Positions 10,257-21,556 of a stretch of DNA of 64,000 bases are shown here, piece after piece (position 1 is the stretch's first letter; the number at the start of each line of letters is the position of its first letter). Both the position numbers and the translations under genes were made by a program. The DNA comes from Woeseia sp034521225 (GTDB lineage Bacteria; Pseudomonadota; Gammaproteobacteria; Steroidobacterales; Woeseiaceae): the NCBI GenBank assembly GCA_034521225.1, contig JAXHMR010000001.1, forward strand, positions 48,728 to 112,727, in the 5' to 3' direction. The notes beneath the pieces were generated by a model, which was given only the letters and a program-made list of their open reading frames with translations, had not been told where the DNA came from and searched no databases.

Positions 10257-11533
10257 CAGCGCCGGATTATGACGACTGCATCGCGGAAACGATGCTTGCG
10301 CTGGGCAAGCGGGCACGCAAGGCTGCGGCCGGACTCGCCGTTTCAACAATGGATCGCCGCAACAGCGCGCTCATCGCCGCGGCGGCTGCCATTCGCGACC
10401 GCGCCGCTGAACTCCTTGCGGCAAACAAAAGGGACATGGCACGTGCCCGGGATCGCGCACTGAACGATGCGATGCTCGACAGGCTGATGCTCGATGACAC
10501 CCGCATCGAGGCAATGGCCGCGGGACTCGAATCCATCGCGGCGCTGCCGGATCCACTGGGCCGGGTGCTCGACGCATGGGAGCGGCCGAACGGCCTCTGC
10601 ATTGAGCGCATTGCCGTGCCGCTCGGCGTCATCGGGATTATCTACGAAAGCCGCCCCAATGTGACCGCCGATGCGGCCGGCCTGTGCCTGAAATCGGGCA
10701 ATGCCGTCATCCTGCGCGGTGGTTCCGAAAGCCATGAATCAAGCCATGCGATACACGGCTGCCTGACCGAAGGCATCGAATCCGCGGGCATCGATCCGGG
10801 CGCAGTACAGATGGTGCCGACGACAGACCGCGCCGCCGTAGGCTTCCTGCTGTCATCGATGGCGCAGTATGTCGACGTCGTCGTACCGCGCGGCGGCAAG
10901 AGCCTCATCAAGCGTGTGCAGGACGAGGCGCGCGTCCCCGTCATCGGTCACCTTGAAGGGATCTGCCACGTCTACCTGCACCAGGCAGCGGACCCGGCCA
11001 TGGCTTGCGATATTGCGTTGAATGCCAAGATGCGACGCACCGGAATCTGTGGCGCTGCCGAAACAATACTTGTCGATCGGGAGGCAGCTGATCTACTCGT
11101 GCCCGCTGTTGTCGATGCGCTGATGGCCGCCGGCTGCGAAGTGCGCGGCGATGAAAAAACCCGGCGGCTGTCACCGGCTGCGACCGCTGCGACCGAGGAG
11201 GACTGGTCCACGGAATACCTTGATGCGATCGTGTCGCTGCGCGTGGTCGATGATATCCGAGACGCGGTAGCGCACATCAGCCATTATGGCTCCGGCCACA
11301 CGGAGTGCATTGTTACCAATGACGCTGCAGCCGCGCAATACTTTTTCACTAACGTCGACAGCGCCATCCTGCTGCACAATGCGTCCACGCAGTTTGCCGA
11401 TGGCGGTGAGTTCGGCATGGGTGCAGAGATCGGCATTGCGACGGGCCGCATCCATGCCCGGGGCCCGGTGGGTGCCGAGCAGCTGACGAGCTACAAGTAC
11501 CTCGTGCGAGGCACCGGGCAGCTGAGACCCTGA
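10253..11533 (+). CDS. proA: Gamma-glutamyl phosphate reductase
   Basis: NADPH-dependent reduction of gamma-glutamyl phosphate to glutamate semialdehyde, second step of proline synthesis. The 426-residue intact product belongs to the aldehyde-dehydrogenase fold. Clear family motifs are 'PLGVIGIIYESRPNVTADAA', 'CLKSGNAVILRGGSE', 'DVVVPRGGKSLIKRV', the catalytic-cysteine region 'KMRRTGICGAAETILV', and 'HNASTQFADGGEFGMGAEIG'. The ATG overlaps the proB stop, and its TGA overlaps the next ATG by one base, so proB, proA and glpD are tightly packed. Confidence 0.96.
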   Translation: MTAPDYDDCIAETMLALGKRARKAAAGLAVSTMDRRNSALIAAAAAIRDRAAELLAANKRDMARARDRALNDAMLDRLMLDDTRIEAMAAGLESIAALPDPLGRVLDAWERPNGLCIERIAVPLGVIGIIYESRPNVTADAAGLCLKSGNAVILRGGSESHESSHAIHGCLTEGIESAGIDPGAVQMVPTTDRAAVGFLLSSMAQYVDVVVPRGGKSLIKRVQDEARVPVIGHLEGICHVYLHQAADPAMACDIALNAKMRRTGICGAAETILVDREAADLLVPAVVDALMAAGCEVRGDEKTRRLSPAATAATEEDWSTEYLDAIVSLRVVDDIRDAVAHISHYGSGHTECIVTNDAAAAQYFFTNVDSAILLHNASTQFADGGEFGMGAEIGIATGRIHARGPVGAEQLTSYKYLVRGTGQLRP

Positions 11534-13134
11534 TGCAGAGGGAGACGGCGACTGACGATGTCATTGTCATCGGCGGTGGCATCAATGGTGCCGGCATCGC
11601 GCGCGATGCAGCGATGCGCGGCCTCACAGTGCTGCTGCTCGAGGCACGCGACTTCGGCAGCGGCACGTCGAGCTGGTCCAGCCGGCTGATTCACGGCGGC
11701 CTCCGGTATCTCGAATATTTCGAAATTCCGCTGGTCTACGAGTCGCTGCACGAACGGCGGCGGCTGCGGCGCATCGCCTCGCATCTCGTCAAACCGCTGC
11801 AGATCACGATCCCGGTCTACCGTGGCGGCCGCCGTCCGAAGTGGCTGGTGCGGCTCGGAATGCTGGCGTATGACCTGCTGTCACTCGGCAAGTCGCTGCC
11901 GCGGCACCGTATGCTGTCCCGCGACGAACTTCTCGATATTGAGCCTGGCGTCAATCCGGACGGCTTGCGCGGTGCCGCGCAGTATTACGATGGCCAGGTC
12001 ACCTTTGCCGAGCGCCTCGTCATTGAAAACATCATCGACGCGGCGGCGAACGGTGCCGATGTCCGCAATTACTCGCCCGTGACGTCGCTCGAGTTCGGCG
12101 AGAATGGCACGCACACTGTTATTTATAAACACAACGGCGACGCACTGCGCGCCACCAGCCGCTGCATCGTCAATGCGGCCGGCCCGTGGGTCGATCGTGT
12201 ACTGGAGAAGGGCAACGCCCCGATGCCGCGGCTGATGGGCGGCACGAAAGGAAGCCATATCGTTACCGGTCTTTTCGACGGTGCGCAGGGCGACGCGTTT
12301 TACGTCGAGGCGACGAGCGACGGTCGGCCGATATTTATCCTGCCCTGGAATGACCAGTACCTGATCGGGACAACCGACATTCGCTACGACGGCGATCCGG
12401 CTGATGCGACAGCCAGCAGCGAAGAAATACGCTATCTCCTGGATGCGACCAACGCTGTTTTCCCAGGCGCCAGGCTGACAATTCAAGATATACACTACGC
12501 TTACGCGGGCGTGCGCCCGCTGCCGCACCAGACGGACGGACCTGAGTCCGCCATCACGCGCCGTCACATCATTCACCGGCATGACGGCCGCGCGCGCGGC
12601 ATGCTGTCGGTCGTCGGCGGCAAACTGACGACCTACCGGCATCTCGCCGAACAGGTTGTAGACTGCGTCGAGAAGGCCGGTGGGCGCAACAAGTCTTCCT
12701 GCGAAACCGGCACCACGCTGCTGCCCGGTGCAGGAGCATGCAACGAAGCGCAACGCGCGCTGGCCTCACACGGAGAATTGTCCGATGCAGGGCGTGATCG
12801 CCTGCTGTCGGTCTACGGCGGCCGCAGCCTCAAGCTGCTCGAGTTGATGCGCGAGGACCCTGCGCTGGCAGCAACGCTTGATGCGAGCGGAACTTCGTAC
12901 GCCGCGGAAGTCATCCTCGCCATACGCCACGAATATGCGCGGACGCTGGCCGATATCGTGCACCGGCGCATGATGATCGGATTGTCGCCGGACCTTGGCG
13001 AAGCGGCCTGGCCCGGGGTTGCAACGCTGGCCGCCCGTGAACTCGGCTGGAGCGACGAGACCGCGGCACATCAGATCCGCGACCTTGAAATGTACCGCAA
13101 TCGCCTTCGGGCCAGCCTCGATACGCCCGTATAA
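11533..13134 (+). CDS. glpD: Aerobic glycerol-3-phosphate dehydrogenase (FAD)
   Basis: Membrane-associated flavoprotein that oxidises sn-glycerol 3-phosphate to dihydroxyacetone phosphate and passes electrons to quinone. The 533-residue product starts with the FAD-binding dinucleotide fold 'DVIVIGGGINGAGIARDA', then 'SSWSSRLIHGGLRYLEYFE', 'RCIVNAAGPWVDRV', 'IFILPWNDQYLIGTTD', 'AYAGVRPLP' and 'VVGGKLTTYRHLAE'. The C-terminal cap domain includes 'HEYARTLADIVHRRMMIG'. It shares a one-base overlap with proA, an unusual operon partner. No glp regulator or glycerol kinase is nearby, so its place here may be due to operon packing rather than pathway. Confidence 0.94.
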   Translation: MQRETATDDVIVIGGGINGAGIARDAAMRGLTVLLLEARDFGSGTSSWSSRLIHGGLRYLEYFEIPLVYESLHERRRLRRIASHLVKPLQITIPVYRGGRRPKWLVRLGMLAYDLLSLGKSLPRHRMLSRDELLDIEPGVNPDGLRGAAQYYDGQVTFAERLVIENIIDAAANGADVRNYSPVTSLEFGENGTHTVIYKHNGDALRATSRCIVNAAGPWVDRVLEKGNAPMPRLMGGTKGSHIVTGLFDGAQGDAFYVEATSDGRPIFILPWNDQYLIGTTDIRYDGDPADATASSEEIRYLLDATNAVFPGARLTIQDIHYAYAGVRPLPHQTDGPESAITRRHIIHRHDGRARGMLSVVGGKLTTYRHLAEQVVDCVEKAGGRNKSSCETGTTLLPGAGACNEAQRALASHGELSDAGRDRLLSVYGGRSLKLLELMREDPALAATLDASGTSYAAEVILAIRHEYARTLADIVHRRMMIGLSPDLGEAAWPGVATLAARELGWSDETAAHQIRDLEMYRNRLRASLDTPV

Positions 13135-13171
13135 TCCGCACATTCGGGAAGCGCCAGGCGAAAGGGTGTCA

Positions 13172-15401
13172 ATGAGGATCAGGAAATGGGCGAGCATGGC
13201 CGTGATCGGCGCGCTGCTGGCGGCCCCGGCGCTTGCGCAAGACGGAACAAGTGAACCGGCAAGGGATAGCGAACGCCCCAGGATTGGCCTCGTGCTTGGC
13301 GGCGGCGGCGCCCGCGGTGCTGCGCACATCGGTGTGCTGCGCGAGCTCGAGCGCATGCGGATACCGGTAGACGCCATCGCCGGCACCAGCATGGGCGCGA
13401 TCGTTGGCGGGCTGTATGCCGCCGGCAAGACGCCAGCCGAGCTTGAGCAGATTGTCGCATCGATCGACTGGGACGATTCGTTCCAGGACGAGCCGAACCG
13501 GCGCGACCTGCCGTTTCGCCGCAAGCAGGACGATGCAGCATACCCGGTGCGCTTCGAGCTCGGTGTGCGCGACGGCGGGTTCCAGTTGCCGCGCGGCCTG
13601 GTCCAGGGGCAAAAGCTGGGGCATATACTGCGCGAACTGACGAGCGAGGCGGCCGGCATCCGCAATTTTGACGAATTGCCGATCCCGTTCCGGGCGGTTG
13701 CCTCGGATATTGAGACCGGCGAGCCCTATGTCATGACGTCCGGTGACCTGCCGTTGGCGTTGCGCGCCAGCATGTCGGCGCCGGGAATTTTTTCACCGGT
13801 GGTCGTTGACGGCCGCACGCTGGTTGACGGTGGCCTCGTTGGCAACGTGCCGGTCAATGCGATCAGGGCGATGAACGTTGATGTCATCATCGCTGTCGAC
13901 GTCGAGTTCCCGCTTTACGAACCGGATCAACTGCAATCCGGGCTCGACATTACAGCGCAGATGCTGACGGTGCTGATCAACAAGGAGACACGGCGGCAGA
14001 TTGCAACCCTCGACGACGACGATGTGCTGCTACGTCCCGCGCTCGGGCAGTTCGGTTCGACGAACTTCGGTGAGATCATGGATGCGATCGAGCCGGGTGC
14101 CATGGCCGCACGCGAGCACGAACGGAAACTGCGCCGATACTCGCTCACTGATGCGGCATGGCGCGCGCATCTTGCCGCGCGAACGCTGCCGCCGCGCCCG
14201 GAAGGGCGCATCGATTTCCTGCGCGTAAGCGACGACGGTCCGCTATCCGCGCGCGTGCTGCACGCACGCCTGGACACGAGCGTTGGCGACCCGCTGGATC
14301 CGCAGGCCCTCGCCAGTGACGCCGGCAGATTGTTCAATCTTCGATCTCTACGAATACGTCGATTACCGGATTGTGGAGGAGGGTGATGAGACGGGTGTTG
14401 AGTTCGTAACGCGGCCGAAGTCCTGGGGTCCAAACTACCTGCGCTTCGGCGTCGGTTTTGAAGATGACTTCGAGGGCCAGACGTCATTCAACGTCTCAAC
14501 GCGATTGACGCGTGCGGGCGTCAATCGCCTTGGCGCCGAGTGGCGCACTGACCTTCGTGTTGGCACGGAGCCGCACCTCCAGTCCGAGTTCTACCAGCCG
14601 TTAAGCTTCGATGCGCGTTACTTCGTTGCGCCCCGCATCAATCTCGCGCAGCGCAACCTGCGCACGTTCGAAAACAATGTCAGCATTGCGCGCTACCGGG
14701 TCGGAGAGGCGGAAATCGGTCTGGACGCCGGCCGCGAACTCGGCCGCTGGGGAGAGCTGCGCGTCGGCGCCTACCGCGGCACCGGCAGTGCGCGGCTGAA
14801 AGTTGGTGACCCGTCGCTGCAGGATATCGAGTTCGAAAATGGCGGTGTGTTTGTCAATTTTGCTGTTGATACGCTCGATAACTCACAAATACCGCTGCAC
14901 GGCATCCGGGCCGGCATGCGGTGGGACATGTCCCGCCCGGGACTGGGCGCCGACAATTCAACCGATACCGTAAGCACGGAGTTCACGGTCGTAGATACCT
15001 GGGGGCGGCACACGCTGCTGCTCGGGCTCGAATTCAGCTCGACGATCGAAACCGACAGCCAGGTACAGGACCACTTCTCGCTGGGCGGTTTCCTGCGCAT
15101 GTCCGGCCTTGCGCGCGGTGAGCTGAGCGGCCCGCACGCGGGCGTAGGGCGCGTCGTCTGGTACCGCCGTTCGGGCGAAACCGGCGGCGGTGTGTTCGAT
15201 GTCCCACTTTACTTTGGCGCGTCACTCGAGACCGGCAACGTCTGGCAGCAACGCTCGGATATCGGCGGCGGCGACCTGATCGTCAACGGCAGCTTGTTCG
15301 CCGCGCTCGATACCTATTTTGGTCCGGTGTTTCTTGCCGCGGGATTTGCAGAAGGCGGACAATCCAATTTTTACCTGTCGCTGGGCCGGCCGGATCCGTG
15401 A
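13172..15401 (+). CDS. Patatin-like phospholipase with POTRA and Omp85-type barrel (type Vd autotransporter, PlpD-like), one frameshift
   Basis: A lipid-acyl hydrolase carried by its own outer-membrane barrel. The ATG at 13172 follows AAAGGG; residues 1-22 are a signal peptide ending 'APALAQ'. The patatin domain shows the oxyanion loop 'GLVLGGGGARGAAHIGVL', the nucleophile 'GTSMGAIVGGLY', and the catalytic aspartate in 'LVDGGLVGNVPV'. Then comes a POTRA-like linker (about residues 340-420) and a 16-strand type barrel that ends 'GGQSNFYLSLGRPDP'. A shift near 14340 separates the POTRA from the barrel. Total about 743 residues, matching PlpD-like proteins. Whether the lipase stays attached or is cleaved cannot be seen. 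Confidence 0.87.
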
Positions 15402-15491
15402 GCAGCCGCGAAGACAGCAGCTCGATCCGGAGACAGGGTAGCAAGGAGTCTTTCGGGTTACTGCCGTGATGGACTGGCGAAATTTCGCCGG

Positions 15492-15738
15492 TTACCGCAT
15501 CACTTTCTGCAGCAACTGCGTCGGCGTGTCGGTCTTGCGGTAGTAACCGTGCCGCTTCGCCACTTCATCGAACGCGCGATCGCGCTCCTGCTCGGTGGCG
15601 TACCAGCGCACCCGCTCCCAGTTGTCGCCCAGCAGGCGCTGGAACGTATCGCCGGCCGGCAGCGTGACACGAACGCCATACCTTTTCGACGCCGGCTTTC
15701 TCCGGCTGCACGAGATTGTGCGAGTGGTAGTATTTCAC
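15492..15738 (-). CDS. Small conserved-looking protein of unknown function (one frameshift)
   Basis: The GTG at 15738 follows AGGAAG. It gives about 81 residues: 'KYYHSHNLVQPEKAGVEK', a one-base shift near 15683 (AAGGTATGG read for AAGTATGG), then 'YGVRVTLPAGDTFQRLLGDN', 'WERVRWYATEQERDRAFDEV', 'AKRHGYYRKTDTPTQLLQKV'. The Trp/Tyr/Arg pattern and coherent reading after the shift support a real gene. No signal peptide, membrane helix or known domain was recognised. It lies 78 bp downstream of the kinase-like gene on the same strand, so it may be cotranscribed with it. Confidence 0.55.
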
Positions 15739-15816
15739 GCAGGCTTCCTGCTGTTGTCGACGATGCGCCATTCGCAATTGTAGCGCAGTCGGCAGGTGGT
15801 TAACGAGTCCCCGATA

Positions 15817-16499
15817 TTACCGCGTGCGATCCCCGGCGCCTTCGCGATCGGCCCAGCCGAGCAGCCGTCGTGTAATGAAGAGGTAGACGGGTTTGCCAGT
15901 CGCCATCCACGACCGGGAAAGCGCTGAGGGCTTTGCCAGGATGCGATGCTCACGCGCGGTCAGCGCCTCGCGGCAGTACGTACGCTTGTGTTTCAACAGA
16001 TGCCGCAGATCCTCGCGGGCGAGGATGCGAAATAGCCGGCCGCGCCTCAGGCTGACGCCCGCAAGCTGGAAATCTATGAAGGCCGGCGAGCCATCCGGCC
16101 GCACCAGCAGGTTGGGTTCCTTCGCCAGGTCGTTGTGCACGATGCCGGCGCGGTGCAGCCGGCACAGTAACCGGAAGGCGGCCCGAAAGTACGTCCGGCT
16201 GTACGGGCGCGCCTCCTGCATTGGCAAGCCGTCGATATGGCCGCGCTCGAGTACATCCCGACGGTACTGGTACAACTCCGGCACACCATCGATACCGTCC
16301 GCGGCCGACAGCGCGCGGGCCTCGTTGGCGAGGAGCCGGCGTGCCAGCCAGCGGATCCAGACCGGGGCGCCGCGGGTGTCCCGCACGATGAGTGTGCCTT
16401 CGGAAGCGTCATGCCTGCGGACCTCGCCGAACAGGTCCCTTTCAGGACCGTCGCGGCGGCGCCGGCATGGCGCTCGCTATCACTGTCCGGCTGTCTCAT
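15817..16499 (-). CDS. RIO/Kdo-kinase-like small kinase (one frameshift)
   Basis: A compact kinase-fold protein of about 225 residues, related to the bacterial lipopolysaccharide-core kinases (KdkA/WaaP) and RIO kinases. The catalytic loop is 'RAGIVHNDLAKEPNLLVR' with the catalytic Asp, and the metal-binding segment is 'SPAFIDFQLAGV'. The N-terminal lobe has 'RWLARRLLANEARAL' with candidate Lys/Glu positions. The frame changes near 16440 in AAAGGGACC; upstream it continues to the ATG at 16499. The substrate (sugar, lipid A core or protein) cannot be told. It is divergent from the AAA/WD40 gene across a 139-bp gap, which hints at joint control. Confidence 0.75.
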
Positions 16500-16638
16500 C
16501 GCCGCCATCCGGCCGGATACCGCAGGCGCGACACACGTCGCTGGCGGTGCGGCGGCAAAATACGCAGAATACACGAGCCTGCCGGCATCGACAGCCGGGC
16601 GGTGCTACCTGTGACAGGCGACGGCAACGGATGCGCAC

Positions 16639-19600
16639 ATGAAAGGCATGAGCGACGACAGGAAGGGCGGTTCGGGCGGCCCGGACTCCGACTTCTTCAC
16701 CGTCGGGCCGCCGCTGCACCCGGTGCGCGGCGGCTACGTGCGCCGGCCGGCGGATGACGCGCTGTATCGTACGGTCGTCGCCGGCAAACACGCGCACGTC
16801 ATCGCGCCGGCGCGCACCGGCAAAACCAGCTTGATTGCGGCGACGACAGCACGCCTGCAAAACAACGGCTTCAAGGTCGCCAAGCTCGACCTTGCGCAGA
16901 TCACCGAACGCGACGGCGGCACCGATGCCGGCCGCTGGTACTACAGCATCGCCTACCGGCTGATGCGGCAACTGCGGCTGAAGATCGACCTGCAGGAGTG
17001 GTGGCAGGACAAGGCGATCCTCAGCAACCGCCAGCGCCTCGTCGAGTTTTATATCGAGGTAATACTGCAGAACATCCGCGAATCCATCGTCGTCTTTATC
17101 GACGAGATCCAGTCCATCGAAAAACTGCCGTTTTCCGAACACCTGCTGCCGAGCGTGCGGGCGGCGCACAATGCGCGCGCGACGGACCCGGACTTCCAGC
17201 GCCTGATCTTCGTGCTTGCCGGCGAGGTGGACACGGCATCGCTCATCAGTGATCCGGGCCTTTCACCGTTCAGCGTGTCGGCAGAATATTCCGCTGGGTG
17301 ACTTCACGCGCCGCGACATCGACCTGTTTGCGGCCGAACTGAACCTGCCCGCGCCCGATGCGGCCACGGCGCTGGACCGCATCTATCACTGGACCGGCGG
17401 CCAGCCGTACCTGACGCAGAAACTGGCGCGCGCGACGGCCCGCGAACGGCCAGGCGGGGACATAAACGGGCACATTGACCGCATCGCGATAAAGCAACTT
17501 GCCGGGCGGGCCGCGTTGCACAGCGAGCCGCACATGAGCCACATTCACCAGCGGATCATTAATGACCGCAAGGATAATGAGGCGCTGCTGAACGTCTATG
17601 GACGGCTGCGCAAGGGGATTCCGGTACCGCACGACCCGGAGTCCCGGTTGCACCGCAAGCTCCAGGTGATCGGCCTTGTGGTTGTCGACCCGGACGGACA
17701 GCTTGCGGTACGCAATGAATTATACGAGGTGGTATTTACTGCACGCTGGGCCAACACCTACCTGCCATTGCACTGGCGCGGCCCGGCGATCGCGGCAGCG
17801 TTGATCGTCCTGCTGATGGCGATACCGTTCTGGTACACGCAATTGCCGCCGAAGCCTTACATGCGTGCGCTGGTGTCGCCGACGCTGGCACTCGAGTCCG
17901 TGCACGATGCGTGGCGAAACCTGCGATCGTTCCCGGGGCACGTCGAAACCGCGGACCGCTTGTACCAGAACCTGCTCAGGAATCGTGCGTCACTCGCCCG
18001 CGAGCGTGCGGTAATCACCGAAATTACGACCTATGCGCGCGACTTGCCCGGTTCGGAAGGATTCGCCGACGATCTCATCGCCGGGTTCTGGGATCGCCGT
18101 GCGCAAGATGCGATGCGTGTTGAGGATCGGGATGCGGCATTGATGGCGGCACTGCAATCGCTGATCGTGTCGACAACCGAACGGCGCCGCATCGCTGCAT
18201 CACTGGTTGGCGACGATTATCCGCAACTGATCGCGACGTTGCCGCCAAAGCCTGCCGACCAGATCTATTTCAATTCGCGAGACATGCTGCTGAGCCTGGT
18301 CAACAAGGCCGTGGTCTCGCAATGGTCGCTGGTCAATGAGCAATTGCAGGCGCGTGAGCCGTGGACGGTATCGGCACTCGAAGTCACACCGCTGGTGCGC
18401 CGCGTGGTTGTCGACCGCAACGCGACGGTGACGCGCATTGGCCTGAGCGTCAACGTAAGTCATGCGCGCCTGGACGATCTCCGGCTGAAGCTGATTGCAC
18501 CGTCGGGCCGGACTGTCGAGCTGCTGCCGGAGGGCAAAAGTCCATCCGTCAATGACGTCAATAATTTCAGCCAGGCGCAGCTCGCGCCACTCAAAGGTGA
18601 ACCGATCAGCGGCACGTGGACTATCAGCGTGCGCGACGAGGCAACGGGCATCAACGGGCACCTGCACGGCTGGAACCTCAACCTGAATTCGCAGGTCGTC
18701 GTCGAAACCTTTGATCGCGGCCTGGACATACCGGCACCGTTCGAGCGCGAATCCGACAACATCTGGTTCAGCGACGATGGCCGTTACGCGATCGCCCGCG
18801 CCCAACAAAGTGACAACGCCCGCCTGTGGGACCTGGCCAGCGCGCGGCCCGCACGCAGCATTGCGGTGCCGGCCAGCGAGCGCGTGCTCGGCCTGGCCGT
18901 CGACGCGCGCTTCCTCGTGACGGTGGCCCAGGATGCCGTGCACATGTGGAGCACCGGCACCGGTCGCCGCGAGGCGGTACTCGATGCGGCGGTCGGCGGC
19001 GCCGATGTCCAGTTGAGCAGCGATGGCCGCCACGTACTGGTCAGCCGCCGCGGCGCGACGGAGACGTCGTTTGGCCTTTGGTCGCTCGAGGAACGCAAGC
19101 GTGTCGCCACTATGAGTGTGGCAGGCGCACCGGCGATGGTTGCAATCGACGGCAGCGTCACGCTGATTGCCATTGCCGACTACGATCGAGCCGTGCGCAT
19201 CTGGAACATGCGTACGGGGCAGCAGGAAGCGCAGCTGGACCTGCACGCGCTGGCAACCGGCATACGGTTGTCACCGGATGGCGACGCGCTGGCAGTCGTG
19301 CACGCAGAGCGGGGTATTTCGTTATGGCGTACGGAGCAGCCGTCGACGCCGCTCCTGGTCGAGCAAGGCGACGACCGCTGGCAGCTCAGCTTCTCGCCGA
19401 GTGGCGACCTGCTGGTAGCCGGCAGCAGCCGCCGCGGCTACCAGCTTTACCGGGTTAGCGACGGCGCGATAGCCGGTCCGCCGCTGCATGCGGGACTTGC
19501 GGCGACAAGCAACCCGCTATTGGCGTTCAGTGTTGATGAACAAACATTGTTGTCGGCGGCGGCCGGCGAGCGCGCACGCTTCTGGGAGCTGCCGGCGACG

Positions 19601-20701
19601 ACGCCGGGCACGGATTCGTCGGAGGCTGGCAGCAGTCCGGCCCACCGCATCTGGCGCAAGTCCGGCGACTCGCTGGTGGCCATAGCGCCGGGTGGTGGGC
19701 GGCTTGCGATTGGCGACAGCGACGGCCACGTCCATGTGCTGAATGCCGATGCGAGTGAGGCCGAAATTGCCGCGGCCAGTGACGATGTCAACTACATGGG
19801 TCACCAGGGTGCCGTCATCGAGTTGATATTCAATGACGACGGCACCCGAATCGCAAGCGCGGGTGCCGACGGCACAATACGGATCTGGGACGCGGAAAGC
19901 GGCCGGCCGCAACCCGGCTACACCAATATCGGCAACAGTAACGTCACGGAAATGCAGTTCTCGCCGGCAGGCCTTAGTCTTGCCGTTCTGGGCAGCCAGC
20001 GCGTCTGGCTGATCGATGCGGCGGGAGGCGCGATCGTAGCCGACCGTGACCTTGGCGAGCCGCATGCGGCAATGGCCTTCGGCAACGACCAGCAACTCTA
20101 TCTCGGTGCTGAAAGTGGCACGCTGCGGAGCCTGGCAGCGGACCGTGTCGGCACCTGGAACCTGCGCAGCGTCTGGCAGGACGAGCACCCGTTGCGACGC
20201 ATTGACACGGCGGCCGCACGGCCGCTGCTGGTCGTCGTCAACGCGGCGAACACAGCAAAGATACTGGATATGCAGAATGGCCGGATGGGACCTGCGACGC
20301 TGCAGTTAGCCGATGCGGTGAGCGAAGTGCTGTTTACCGAAAGCGGCACGCGCGTGCTGATCCGCACAGCACGCTGGATCCATCGCGCGGCGGCCTCGTC
20401 CGCCGGCCTGTCGTGGATGGACGCGATTCGCGCACCGACGCCACTGACCGGTTCGCAAATGGCGTTCGACCGGGTGGACCAAACAGGCGACGGTGGAGGG
20501 CGCCTCGACACCACCGGCGATCGTGTCCTGATGCTGACGCGCGATGCAGGATTTGCCGAAATTGCCAGGCTGAGCTTTAAATATGACGCGGGTCCGTTGT
20601 TGTTTGGCGGGCAGGACGAGCTGCTGGCCACATGGCGCCGCCGACTGGCAATGCCGGAGGTGCCTGCGGAACCGGGTTTGGCGGAAGTGGTCACCCGATA
20701 G
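16639..20701 (+). CDS. AAA-like ATPase - membrane helix - P-domain - WD40 propeller protein (one frameshift)
   Basis: A multidomain protein of about 1,353 residues with no gene name I recognise. Residues 20-270 are an AAA-like P-loop domain (AAA_35 type): Walker A 'APARTGKTSLI', Walker B 'IVVFIDEIQSIE', then 'GQPYLTQKLARATA' as sensor/helical region. Residues 270-370 look like a winged-helix segment. One membrane helix follows at about 381-402 ('AIAAALIVLLMAIPFW'). Residues 573-690 match the P (Homo B) domain of subtilisin-like proprotein convertases ('LRLKLIAPSGRTVELL', 'GTWTISVRDEATG'). The rest is a WD40 beta-propeller (for example 'GHQGAVIELIFNDDGTRIAS', 'DGTIRIWD'). The frame shifts near 17278. 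The start may be the ATG at 16648, which has AAAGG before it. Function is unknown; a membrane-anchored sensor or assembly ATPase is inference. Confidence 0.8.
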
Positions 20702-20741
20702 ACCCGTTAGTCTGGCAGAAGGGGTGAGCCGCTTGCGGTTG

Positions 20742-21356
20742 TCAGGTTTCGGGCCGTCGAATTGATCTGAAGGTCAGGTTGACCCGTGGTCCGCAGGACT
20801 TCGATTCCTTGGGAATCCCGTGCTTCCAATTTGCTTGAGTCGGCCCCGCCATCAGCAGCACGCTGCCGGAAGGAAGCGGCAGTTTGATGTCGGCAATGTC
20901 TTTATTGTGACGATGTTTGAGCACAAAGCGACGGGCCTCGCCAAGTGATACCGAGGCAATCGTTGGCGAAGGGCCCAACTCGGGCTTGTCATCGGCATGA
21001 AACCCCATGCCATCACGATGGTCGCGATAGTAGTTAAGCAAAACGCTGTTAAAGGAAGCACCGCACATCGCTTCGACGCGCCGGCGAATGTCTTGCAGTG
21101 TTTTTGTCAGGGGCAGCGGATCGAGGGCGAGTCCGGAGTAAGTGTACGTATCCTCGCCATACCAGGCGATCAGGCGTGGTTGCGGGTGGATCTTGCCCCA
21201 GACAGTGATTTCTTCCTGTCGCCATGGTGTTTCAGCGATTAGTGCTCCGAGCAGTAGCTGATCGTCTGTGCCCAGGTCGGCATTACGCCATAGCCTGATA
21301 TCCGCGTCCGCGACGGACAAATGCTCAGGCTGTTCAAATTGCAATTGACCATTCAC
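20742..21356 (-). CDS. AlkB-like 2-oxoglutarate / Fe(II) dioxygenase
   Basis: Oxidative demethylase of alkylated bases (ALKBH2/3-like). The GTG at 21356 gives 204 residues. The iron ligands are visible: His and Asp in 'GMGFHADDKPELGPSP', distal His in 'ANWKHGIPK', with the 2-oxoglutarate-binding Arg in 'PRVNLTFR'. Other family marks are 'PRLIAWYGEDTYTYSG' and 'FNSVLLNYYRDHRDGMGFH'. It is convergent with the AAA/WD40 gene and intact. It could repair DNA or RNA; no ada operon is present nearby. Confidence 0.88.
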   Translation of the reverse strand: MNGQLQFEQPEHLSVADADIRLWRNADLGTDDQLLLGALIAETPWRQEEITVWGKIHPQPRLIAWYGEDTYTYSGLALDPLPLTKTLQDIRRRVEAMCGASFNSVLLNYYRDHRDGMGFHADDKPELGPSPTIASVSLGEARRFVLKHRHNKDIADIKLPLPSGSVLLMAGPTQANWKHGIPKESKSCGPRVNLTFRSIRRPET

Positions 21357-21556
21357 GCAAATGGTGCCTTTTCGATCAATGTCTTATCTTTCTGTCAGGC
21401 ACGCGTTGCATAAATTGCAATGGCGCCGATTGCCAGGTTTCGTTCCATCGATATTGCTGACGGGTGGCAACTTGCAGGCTGCTCCAGCGGAGCCCGGCTG
21501 CAAACGTCGTCTGACCAGATGATTAACCGTCACCGTCGCCCAGCCCGGCGCAAGTT

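Noticed and set aside
18200..19246. Long minus-strand frame (348 codons) opposite the AAA/WD40 gene
   Set aside because: It mirrors a GC-rich gene with clear domain similarity on the plus strand, has no ribosome site, and its composition (His/Arg/Ala-rich) is that of an antisense shadow.
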